Shown here in pieces: positions 36,201 through 48,200 of a DNA stretch of 64,000 nucleotides. The notes under the pieces were generated by a model. The model saw only the letters and a list, made by a program, of their open reading frames with translations, was not told the DNA's origin and made no database searches. The translations under genes were made by a program, and so were the position numbers. The DNA is taken from assembly GCF_031877795.1 (NCBI RefSeq), contig NC_133971.1, forward strand, positions 8,905,973 through 8,969,972. Reading direction: 5' to 3'. Origin of the DNA: Strix aluco. Lineage: Eukaryota > Chordata > Aves > Strigiformes > Strigidae. How positions within the stretch are numbered: position 1 is the stretch's first letter; every line of letters starts with the position of its first letter.

Positions 36201-39200
36201 GGTCTTGCATAAGGCTCTACCCAGGGCTAATGTTACCATGGTGTGAATTTTCAGAGTTCTGAGACTCTCTTGAGCCACCTTTGAGGGCCTCCCAGGAGGG
36301 GCTCTTCTTCCTGCAAAACTGTCAACTGAAGAGCCAAACTCCCAACCGTCTGTAGTTAACAGATGTTCTGCTTTGTGCAGGTAAAATTTTTGAAATTAGT
36401 TAAAATCTCTAAGCAGAGCAAATAGTTGCACTTCTTGCAAAGGTTGACCGGTAGTTCTGGCTAAACTTAGTGGTGGCCAAATGCATATTTGGCTGCATAA
36501 TCTGATTTGTCTAATGTTTTATAGATATGGATGATGTTAACTTCCAGAGTGGTGAAGAGTAGAAACATCCTGCTTGATTATGCTGTGTTTTCAGATAATC
36601 ATAATTAAGGCTTGCATTCTGTATGTAAATACAGTATTTCCTCTTCTGTGAGCTTGAACCTCTAAGTATTCCTCCTATGGAAGGTGCAGTATACCAGTCG
36701 TTGTAATCTATAGTCAGGATTACGGAAAGCTGTTTCAGAGTCAAGTGAAGTTTTTGAGTTGTCTGCCACCTTTTTGTACTATTTTTCCCGGCTCAACTCC
36801 TCTTCCTTTCTCCTTTTGGTTCCTAATAAGTAACTCAGCCTGGAAACTATAAGCAGGCTTTGGCACCCAAATTTCCAGGCCAGACTGGAAGCAGTGAGAA
36901 TATGGGGAGGTAGGAAGAGAAGTTAAGATAAGGGTTGTTAGCAGAAACAGTAATTATCATATATCATAAATTTGCATAACTTCAGAAGGCGTGAGAACGC
37001 ATAGCTCAGCACCATGGTATGCATGTTGTTTCTTATTTTCCCCAGAGTGGCTTTAAGTAGCTGCAAGGTGCCTGAGTGAAAGGGTTCTGAGCAACAGCAT
37101 TTGTGTAAGAAGCTTTTTTTCTTTTTTTTTTTTTTTTTTAACCTCTAAATCTGACCCACATCTTTTGTTACTGTTTGCCAGCTCTTCAGACAGATACCAG
37201 CCAGGCTGTGAGCTCTAAGGATACAAGAAAACGAGAATGCTTTTTGTATAATGATCATGGAATTAATTGGTCCTGGAAACTCTGGGCTGCTGCCAAGAAA
37301 GGTTATTTATGTGTTAAGAAAGCAAAGGAAAAGGGTGGAGCTTTGGAAATCCAGGAATACCCCTAGCTGTTGGATCGTAGGAAAGAGCTCATAAAGTTAT
37401 TTTGGCTTCTGAGATTGGTGCAGTCAACATGCAGAATTGTGATTTTCAGCAGCATCCAACATGAGGAAATGGGAGTTAGCGAGGTGGAGGAGCTCTGCAG
37501 AGAGCTCCATTGTCTTTTTATTTCCAAGTGCACTGTACGATACAAACAGACGCTCTTGCAAAGGCAAGCATCTGCGCTGCCTGAAGTCTGCAGGCTGCAA
37601 GAGATCCTACCTCTGATCACCCAAATCCTGCATTTCAAGCCACGGTTTCCTAGACTGGAAATTCTGCTTCCAATCCAGAGTCTTATCTCATGCAAGCTGT
37701 TTTCCAGGCTGACAGTTCTGCAGAGTGGAGGGCAAGGACAGAGAGGAGAGTGGTGGGATGCAGGGCTCTTAAATACTGCCAGCATTGCAGAACCCATTGC
37801 AAGTGGAAGCATGGATGTGTACACCCAAATGACACTTGAAATAGTTGTGACTAATTTGATAATCTCAGTCCTGTCACTGCTTTTTCTAATGTGCACTGTT
37901 AATGTGGTATTGTTAGTGCAAAATTACCACTTTTTCATTTTTTTTTTGTGGTTTTTTTTTTTTCTTGCTCATGTGCTGTGGACAGGGGGAGTCAGCACAA
38001 TGTGTGCAAGCTTGAGTCAGTTCAGCATGATTGTCAGCTGCTGTGGATTTTAGCTGTCAATATACACAGGAGGCAATCTTGCTTTCTTTTAAGGGGAGCA
38101 GGCTCAATTATAAAGTTCATTAAGATCTTTGTTGGAAGGAAACTGTCAAATAAGTTAATATCTTTGCAGTTATTTAAAAAGAGAGTAGGAGGCTTACGTA
38201 GCATCTTGAAGACATTAAGTTTGGTGTTTTTGCCAAAGAATCCAGTTGTTCTTCAAACTTCTCTGTTTCAGCTGTCTTGCTACTTTAAGTGATGTATGAC
38301 TGCATGTTTAATGAAGGATACCTTAGCTTTTTCTTCTCTCAGGCTGGTGTTACGGATGCTTGTATTTCTGCAGTTTTTGAAGCTTAATCTTTTCATGATT
38401 TGATGATTATTCCCCCCCCCCCCCCCCCCCCCCCCCCAGTCAAAGATGAGTGTAGATATTAAAGGCTTGTGCTGGAGAGCCTGTGTGTAAGAATGCAATA
38501 TCCACAAAATAAAGGCAAAAGCATCTTACTCCTGTGTTCACAAGGTTAAAGCTGATTCAGGCAAACAGTGAAATCAAACACTCTTGATTAGAGTGCCCTA
38601 TTTTTAGTTAACTTATAAGTTACTGCACTTCAGACACCTCAGGCAGTTTTATTCCAGCATAAAGTGTCTGTCCAGTAAGTTAATAAAAATAGGTAGAGTG
38701 GAAAACTCCCCATCTGGAAAAGCTATAGGTTTCAAGAAAAGTCAAAAGCATTTAAAAATCCATCAGAATCAGTTAAAATGGAGTCTGAGACACTAGCTAG
38801 GTGCTCTTGAAAATAATTTTGCAGAATTTCTAAATAAAGCAAGTCTTTAGTGAAGTGGTGATGTTTTAAATGACTAAGCCTGAAGAATATTTGATATCTC
38901 ATTTACTTATTGTTCATCCCAGTTGTTTTCTTCTGGTATTTTTTTCCAGCCTGCCTAATGAAAAACAATTATACTGATTTCATTCCACAGTTCTCGCTTT
39001 CAGAATCTCAACAGATAATATTTGCGCTGGAAAAAAACTGCAGACCAGTGGTTTTTTGGGTAAAAGCGATTGCTTCCAGTGCTATTTCTGAAATAATGAC
39101 TACAATTCTGTATGTCGTTATTTATGTAACAGCCTATTTTCGTACTGTTCAGAATTTGAATTATTTTTTTACGTTGAGTGTCTACTCCCTCTTGCTAGGG

Positions 39201-42200
39201 TGTATCATTAATTTAGGAGATGGTGGAGTTTATAATTGATTGATAATCCCATTGAAGGTTAACAGGTAGCATTTGTACCTTTGGCCCATGAGTCTGTGGG
39301 ATCTAGATCTGTATTTTAGCTGTCAAACTGAGTGAAATACCTGGCAACTTTGGGGCATGTGGAGGTTTTGCTTTATTTTCCTGTCACTGGTAGGCAAAAT
39401 GGCAAGAGATCAGCGTATCTTGGCCCGTTCTTGCAGAGAAGGACTGATAGGAAATGGAGACTGTGGTATCGAAGGTTGCACATGGTGTCTCAGCAGATTC
39501 ATAAAGGAGTGTTGCTTTGACACAGCCAGTAACAAGCTGTGCTGGTAACGAGGTGCTTGTAACTGAGGTCCTGCTTACTCAAGCGCTGTATTGGTGGCTG
39601 TAGCAGAGAGAAGAGGTCTGTTGGATATTCTGCCGATACTCGTATCTTTTCCTCATCCTGCAGTTGTGCACGTGGCTGTCTTGCACTTTCACAATGCCTT
39701 GGTGAGTCAGTGAGATTGTGTGTGGGTTCAGGAGCCAGCCTGCGTGGGGCAAGGTCAGGACCTTAATTGTAACCAGCTTGGAACCGAATTACAGCTCCTT
39801 CATCACCAGGGCATCTGCAGCCGGTTTTGCAGTCGGTTTGTGTTTGAAGGAACTTTTTAGCCTGAATGTTTTTAGTCTGCATGGATTGTTTCAACAAGAA
39901 GTGTATATGTGGGTAATGTTTTGTGCTGTATAGCAGTAAGACGATCACCTTAAAAGAGAGTGGGCCTCTCTGAAGGTACAGCATTGCAGAGGATTAGTAA
40001 GGATGTTAGAATTACACTAGATCAGTACCTGCACAACCTCAAAAAATAAGGACTTGCAAGAATATACCTCAGTTCAGTCTTTCTACATTTGCTTTTGAAA
40101 GATGCTGTCTACCTGGTAGGAAGCTATGTGCTCATCAGTTACATTTGCAGATTGTCAAGGCCATAATCCATTGCCTGAAAAAATCAAAGTAAGACTGTTG
40201 AAAAACCATAAAATAAGTCAGACTATAAAATGCCGTATTTCTTTACTTTTAGCCTTGTAGAGGACCAAGAAAATCTTACTGAAGCCCCCAGATGTTAGGG
40301 TCTAGCATCTTTGTTAGACAGCTGGACACATTGTTGGAGGAGATGAACAGAATGAGCCGGAGAGCCCTTTTTGTCTTTTTGATGCACAAAACAGTGCAAA
40401 AGTTCTGGTGGCTGTAATTGGTACCACGTAACAGTGATCACCACGTGCTGCTGTCAGAACTTGGAACAGCTTTAGGAACATCTTTTAATAGCAGTAGATA
40501 CAGTATTCCTCTGATCAGACAAAGCAAAAGCAAACATGAAAACTCTTTGCCTTTGGGTAGCCTGGTTATGTCAGTGAAGAGACTGAGCAGTTTCCTGTTA
40601 GCATGCTCACTCAGCCCACAATGTCTTATTCTGAAAGTCTGTTATTGAGCGGGTCTGCCAAGTCCTTTCTCCTTTTAAACTTACAGGCAGCATTGCTAAA
40701 ATAATACAAACACAGACAATCCCTAAAAGTCTCTTAAAATGTTTTCTAGCAGTTTAATGTTTTGCTGACAAACTCAGTTTTAGATTTTCAGTGTTTGGTG
40801 GGTTTTTTTTGTTTTGCTTTGGTTTTTGGTGTGGTGGGTTTTTTTGTTTGTTTTTGTTTTTGTGTTGGGTTTTTTTTTTTAACATTCTCCCAAAATTATA
40901 ATCTTGGGGAAGTTGCAGTGTTGCAATTAGCAGGAAAATTTGTGCATGTATCAGACTTGGAAGCAGATTCTGCCCTTGTTTGGTACACATTCACATTAGT
41001 GAATGAGATGTTTTTACACACACTGAGTAGAATATGGCCATAAATCAATACATCATGGGTTGGACAATCTGCTGGATAGAAAATTAATAGTTAAATACAG
41101 TGGTGCAGACGTTCTTCCCTGTTTGAAAGTGGTTGTATTGTGTAACTAGTTATTTTCAAAAGTATATTTTAATTGTAAGATGAAAAGTCAGCAAGAAAAT
41201 TAAGTATTTTTTCTTCTCCTGAGCAAGTTTTGCTTAGGGAAAATTTGAATGGAGGAGATATATAGCACTAGTAACAGTATTCTTATAGTGTTTCTGTAAT
41301 GGTGATGTCATATATAATTCTATATATACCTTTAAGTCAGGTATATAACAAATTATACACCTTTAAAACAGCCGTAAGATCCATGGAACAAAATTTTGCA
41401 AGTTCTTCTGGTGTAATTTCACTCATTCCCTGTGGGGCTGCTTTGGGGTAACGGTGGGCTTTGGTGCAGTAGTACTGTGCATTGCCTTCTCTGTTTATAA
41501 AAGGCATTAATGGGTTCATGACACAAGCCCAAGTTACCAGTCTGTTTGAACAGATGTAAACCCACGGTGCTTCCAGAAATTGTCTTACAGCGTGCACCCA
41601 AGCTTGTGTTCCCTGCGTCAGCCTGCGTGTTTCTGCAGCCGTGGGGTGCGCTTGTGTGGGTTAAACCTTCTGTTTGGTTGCTCTTGTTGATGGTTTTTAT
41701 TTATAATCCCATTTTAAAGTTTTTATCACACATACTTAACAAGTAAGTATTTAAAGTAGTCCCAAAAATAATTTTCCGAACCGTCCTCTAAATAATGGCA
41801 GAATTTAAGGGAATGTTTCTAGTTATTTCAGACTTAAACCAGTCTGTAAGCATTAAAACCAAATGCTGTTTAAAAAACACACACACCCCCAACACCAAAC
41901 CCTAAATCTGTTGACAAATATTGTGCCAAACGAAAACCGTAAGAGAAAATTGAAATGTTAGAATGGCAAGTTTGCAAGATGACGTTGACATCCTCCTTGC
42001 AAAAGTATCATGGAATGTTTCACATCCAATGTGTTCATGACCTTGGGTTCTGTGTGGCAACCCAAAGTTGGTATTTTCGGAAAGGGAATCGCAAGTGCTG
42101 ATGCTAAAGTTGTGGTCAGTTTTCATGTTTATTCAGAAGTTAATGGGGCACTGAGTTATCACTATTGTTCCTTCCAGTAATATTATTATTTGTGGGATAA

Positions 42201-45200
42201 TGGATTTTCTTTTAGATACTAATATATGATGGGATCATAAGATAACTTAATAGCAGTCGGACTATAAAATATTTTGTGGAGCGTGTCAGAGAAGTATCTG
42301 AAAGATAAACTTACTGAAAACCTCCGTTATTTGGTACAGCATTTGGTGTTCAGATAGCCAAAATTGACAAAATCATTTAGTAAGTAAAGGTGGAGTATTC
42401 ATGTGAAAAGATGGAATTTAATCTGTGTTTCATTGTGAAAGCTGTGTCAGGGATCTGGCTTCTGTCTGATTTTTGTGATTTGTTTTTGTTTCAACTTTGT
42501 AGGCTGAAGGGGACGAGTTACCTCCTGAACATACTGTCAGCCAGTATGAAACACAGAAGATAAGGTCAATAAAAGCTGGCACTGTGGAAAAACTTGTGGA
42601 GACCCTTGTCACAGCTTTTGGGGACAACGATTTCACATATATCAGTATCTTTCTATCAACGTACCGTGCCTTTACTTCTGCTAAGGAAGTACTGGAGCTT
42701 CTTGAGAGGTAAGAGCCAGTATGTAATGGAAACTGAGCCATCATTTACGTGATAGGGGGATGTGGTCAGCAATTTCTTCCATTACTTTTAGTGGACATGG
42801 ACTTAATAACCCAATGGACAGATGTCAAGAGTACTGCAAAATTCAGAATTTCAGCATAAACATAAAATATGTAAATACATGCTGCCCACATCCCAGCTGT
42901 CATTAAAGCATAGTCATCAGGCAGTAAAAGTGTGCCAGTCTGACTGCTAGGGAGCCAAACACAAGCAAATGAATATAGCTTCCCTCCACCCACCCCCCAC
43001 AAAAAAAAAGAATGCACGGGCTGCAAAGTCATACCTAGAATAGATTACTATGTTTTTCGGGATACTGATATTTTCGGACCTTACTCTCCTGTTTGGGGGC
43101 TGCTGATTTGAGACAGGGATTGTACAAAGATAAGAAAGAATTCACTATCCCCTTCTAGTACTTCACATGAGCATGCAGTCATAAGTTTTTGCAGACAGCA
43201 CAAGAACTGGATAATGTTACAAGAATAGCTTATGGTAAGACTGTTAAATCACATCTGCTATGTCTGTATAAATGCTTAGAACCCACAACATTAGTTTTCT
43301 CACCCTAAACTCTAATTGAGACATGACTGGGTCAGAGATGATCTTATTTTGGGAGGACTGTATTTATTGCGTTTTCAAAATCAAGTGATGTACAGAAACA
43401 GTTATTCTGGCATATAGTAATTAGAACAGAGGAGTAGCATAAGAACTCCTAGCTTTTAATTTTGGCTCTCCCACCAGGTAGATAAGGAACAAGGCATGGA
43501 TAAGCTATCTGTGCTTTTCTTTTGTATCTGGAAAGGAGTATAATACTGCTTGCTTTGTAGGGATGTTGTTATGTGGCTCAATTAATAATGATGTTGAAAT
43601 GCCTAACTGCCAGTCCTGCTGTGATTGTAGTAATAGCTGTGGTTGCTCAAGTGCAGTAACTTCACAGCCAGGTAAGAAGTCAGACGAGGAAAGAGCAGCC
43701 ACCCTGGGGAGCAGACTGTACAGTTAGATTTACTACTGTGAGGTCACCACTTCCTTCCCCTCTCACAAATCTGAGGAGTGTAGTGCTTAAGAATCCATAG
43801 ATGTTTCTCTTGGCTTTTCGAATATCATGGATAATCTAGAATTTTATGGCTTGGGACAAAACACAGATGAAATTTAAGCTCTAAAAGTTAGCATGATTTA
43901 CATGCAGCTGCGGAGTGTGGACTTGTGAAGAAAAGCAGATGTTATAAGGAAAAATAAAAGAAATGAATAGTAATAAGAGAAATGGATAGTAATTTAATTT
44001 AACCAGCTTAGTTTTCATTGGTGTAGCATAAGTAGCAAAGAGAGTGCATTTTTGCAACTTTCTTGGTAGTGATACTTGCTAATAGTAACAGTACAGAGAC
44101 TAAAGTAGGTGTCAGTGCATAATCTGTGTTTTATGAGTACTTGTATTTTGTTTTCCAGTGAAGTAAAAAAGTAATGAAAAGGGCGCTCTTAAAAAAGCAA
44201 TAAGATTTTGGCATTGGTTGTCAATTTTAGTTTCATGTGAAGAGCTTGAACCCTGTTTCTTATTCCTGGTGATAGAGCAGGATCGTAGAGTAAGGGAACA
44301 ATCATGAATGGCAGTGCTGAGCTCTTGTTTGGCTCTTGTTTGGTCCAAGGGAGAACAGTGACGTGGTCAGATCAAAAAAGGCCCTTTCATCTTTTTCCAG
44401 GTGAGCAGCCCCTTGACATAGAGTAGGAGAAAACAGCATCTCCATCTCCCAGTTGTAGGATGCGCTTTTTTGTAGGAAAGTACACATTGACAAACTTGCT
44501 TCAAAATTTCTATGTGTGGAAGCTGGGTTGCCCCCAGTGTATTCAGTTTATGTTGGATTTGCTTTGGATACACCCCTCACTGTGAGTGCTGCAGAACTGT
44601 CTGATGTATGCAAACACAAATTCAGATTAGACAAAGAGAGTCCGGGACTCTGGAAAAGTGTCCTTGGAAATCTGGATGTATTGTAGTCTAAGTGTGGGGG
44701 GATACCTGTTGGTCAGTTGATGTGGTCTGCAGAGTATCCTGTCCAAGCAGTGCAAGCATTAACTAAATTTGGGACATGAAACATTTATTCCATCCAAAAA
44801 AGGTGAGATGCTTTTCCCTGAGTGACAGAGGCAAATAAAGAGGCAGATGCTGTACTTAAGAGAAACTGAAGTGTTAGGGCGGGAAAAAAAAAGAACTTTA
44901 TATAGGTGTGAATAATTCAGAATAATGCGTGCTTTTGTTAAATCAGTTCACATTGCAGTGAGGTGTTGTGAAATCTTCTGGGCAAAACCTTTTTCCTTGC
45001 TTGGACCTTACTCTGTTAAAATAAGCTGTGATCTGCCCTGTGAACATGTGAGGCCCTGCAGCCATCGGTAGCTCCAAAGAGCCCTTTCTGGGCTGCACGC
45101 TCTAATCTTCATTTCCTGCATGGCTGTGGAGGAGTTGGTAGTTTTCTCTCTCGTGGTGTGGCAGGATGGACCAAAGGGACACGGGTGTTGCTTACACTGC

Positions 45201-48200
45201 CTTTACTCCTCTTCATGTGACGTCGGGAAGCAGGAGGAAGTCCTGCCAAAGCCAAACACCCATGGCTGTGGTCATGTCACAGCAGGAATCGCACGTTTCA
45301 CGGCGCTAGTCCTTGCTTTGTTTTTGACTCCCACAGCCCGGGCTGGTATTGTCGTCACAGCAATGCCCAAACCAGCGGGGCAGAGAGGAACAGGCCTAAA
45401 GGTGGTTTCTGCCCTATCATCTAGTGCAGTGAGTGGACTTACAGAAAGTATCGAACGAGGCATGTGTAAAGGTTTAAATCGTTAATGTACAATTCAGAAT
45501 ATTTTAAGACCGATGTAGTTCCCTGTGGTTCAGTCAGAAGATACTCAGCGGATTTTGAGTGCTATGCTACTTATTGTAACGGACTTTAAATTGGGACCTT
45601 TGATAACTTGTGTCTTCAGTAAAATCAGAGATATGCTATTTGCTCTCTGAGTAACTTTTAACACTTCTTGGAGATTGTGAATAAATCTGTTCTTCCCCCC
45701 CTCCCCCGACTTCAAATTAAGCTTTTGCTTTTTTTTAAAATTGAGACTGGAGCCCTATTCATTCTTGTGGTGGTTTAGCCCCTGCCAGGGTCTGAGACCA
45801 CGCGGCCGCTGCCCCTCCCCCACAAAGGGAGTGAAATACAAAGCCCCGGGGCTGAGATAAGGAGACGTTTAATACAGCAGTGCAACAGCAACACAACAAA
45901 CAACAACAATAACAATAACAGTAACAGTGATAACAGTGAACAGAGCAAGATATCTACCAATACAGCAGTGAGAGGACCGGTTGTACAAAACCACACGCTC
46001 CGCGCTCTCGCGCCAGGATGTGACGTCCGCATGGTATCTGAATAACCCGGCTAGAGCTTCCCCCCTGCTGCTGGGGAAATATAACCCTATCCTGGCTAAA
46101 CCAGGACAATTCTTTTGGCTGGATTCAGCCTATAAAGGTTTTCTTTTAACACAGAGTAAATGTCAAACTAAACAAAATCTTGGGCATAAGCTGGTATGTT
46201 GAAAAGTGAGGGGGATGACTTGTATTCTCAAAGCTATGTAAGAGTGATTGGACATCCGTATCCCTTTAGTATTCATGGAGGTTTGGCGTCTAAACGCAGC
46301 AGACAGCTTTGAAAACCTGCCAAGTCTTTAACACTGTATGTTCTGATATTTTCTCTTTGTTTGGTAGAAGTGGGTAATGAGATTTAAAAGAAAAAATCTT
46401 GTTGGCATTTTGATGTGAAAACACTTGATGGAAGTTCTTGGAGAGAGGAAGAAGAGACCAGCTCCTTCTGCCCCTGGGTGTGAGATACAGCATGGTGCCT
46501 CCTTGGAGATCCTTCGGTATCCCCAGTGTCGCTGGGTGCACGCTGGAATTAACCGCTCACAAGCGTGATGGAAGCCAAAGATGTTTATCTGTCCCTATGA
46601 GAGCAGAAGCAGGCCGATTTCCTCTCTTACATATTTTATTTTGCCCTGGTAATCACATTCCTTGCAATGGCACTTAAAAGTGGGGCCGTGCTGTGCTCAG
46701 AACAGTTACATGTAAAGTAGCAACCGGTCCCTATCTCGAGGAGTACAGAGAAGGGAATTGATACTGTTGGATGGGAGAGCTAGAGCTGGATAATGACTAA
46801 ATAGCAAAGTTAGTTTTACATTTTCAGTTCATGCCTTTTGCTGGAGAATGGCTTGATAGGGGGTAAATGGACAGGAAAATGAAGGTAGAGAGGGGACATT
46901 GAAGGAATGGGTCCTTTGGCAGCAGAGCCACGTGTCCTGGGACAGCAGCTTTATATGGCATCTGGCTCACTGTTGTTGCTGTAGCATCTATTCTTTCCTC
47001 AGTTGTTTTCCTCTATACCAGGTGGTTTGTCTACATAACCACAGAAGCAATTTCATTTCCATGATTCTGTGTGTGTATAATTCAGAACACCTTATGGTTC
47101 TTGCTGAGTATCTGTGCTGCCAAGTTGCTTGTTTCAATGCTTACAAGCCTTATTTAGGGCTTTGTTTGGGGCTTTTGCAGAGAACCACCTTTCCTTATTA
47201 TTTCCGAGTTATTCAGAGTATTTTCCTCCCTCTTCTTCCCTTCCGTTCTTAACAGAGATGCAGGGGTGCATTTTCTACTCTATTTTTCAGTATTTAAATA
47301 TTCAGTACTACCCATTGCGTTCTGGTCTCTTTTGCTTAGTCAGACCCTTTGAGTGGAGTTTATAACTTCCCAAACGCCAAGCAAGGCTGAAAAGTTCTGT
47401 GGGCTACAGGATCCTTTTGTTTCTCATGTCTCTTTTTGTATGCAAAGCATTCATACAAGGCTGGGTAGTGAATGGCTCTTTGTCCAGGAGCTGGTGAGAA
47501 CAGAGCAGTGGAAGTCTGCAGCAATGCTGTTCTTTACATCAGATGTATCATTAACTCCTCCTAACCTGTATTTAATGACCTGTTGTTCATGCAGAGGTTT
47601 ACATCCGGCAATATAACGAAGTGTTATATACTTACCCAATTTTGTACAGAAAATTTGCCTGCTCTTTATTACTGTTATGCATTTATGTTATAAGGATCAG
47701 CGTGTATCTCTCTAGTGGGATTTAAATGCAAATGCCTAATGTTCTTCAAATACATATTTTATATTTCATACAATACTAGGACAATGACACTGAGTCATCT
47801 CAACAAATTTTGCTCTAAGAATTAATGGCAAGTTTTGAAAAATGAATATAAAACTGTAATTGTTATTCAAAAACTGAAGCTTTCTTTGCAGATTTCTCCC
47901 AGCAGGGGAAAAAAATGTCTTTTGTCTATTGGCTAAGAAGTACTTGAGTCATCTTACCTAGCAGATGGCAGTGGAGAGTGAAATCACTAGCAACAGGACA
48001 GGGGCAGCCATCATAGCATGTAATGTACGTCCTGTCAGCAGCATGTCCCGATTCTGTCCTGGGCAATCTCCACTGAGGAGGCGTCAGCATAGTTCTCTAA
48101 ATATCCCTCTTTTGCTCTTTTTGTATCTTCTAGGTAAAATGATATGTTACCCAGCGTTATAATATTTAGAAGTGCCGGACAATCTACAGGTCTGCAAGAG

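Larger units (their letters stand above)
27262..42502 (+). other. RGL1 intron, about 15.2 kb
   Basis: Bounded by GTAAGT and a tcaactttgtag acceptor. It contains the C26 homopolymer (38412-38437), a poly-T run (37114-37139), a G/T-rich tract (40795-40880) and an unexplained 227-codon open frame (37370-38053). I recognised no transposon, RNA gene or nested gene. In mammals I recall APOBEC4 close to RGL1, and no APOBEC4-like exon is visible here. Confidence 0.8.
45761..46113. repeat. 5-bp target-site duplication ATTCT
   Basis: ATTCT at 45761-45765 and again at 46109-46113, directly flanking the LTR. A 5-bp duplication is typical of ERVL- and many ERV1/ERVK-type integrations. Confidence 0.85.

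Noticed and set aside
39357-39548. Cys-rich short frame resembling a defensin-like peptide
   Set aside because: The Cys spacing does not match the beta-defensin pattern, there is no signal peptide, and the frame lacks a good start. It is probably chance.
27262-42502. Search for nested APOBEC4 or ARPC5 exons near RGL1
   Set aside because: No sequence resembling either gene was seen. Absence by eye is not proof.
45775-46032. 85-codon - strand open frame with a Leu-rich stretch resembling a membrane segment
   Set aside because: It lies wholly inside the ERVL-like LTR. The Leu/Val run comes from the CAA/TAA-rich simple tract.
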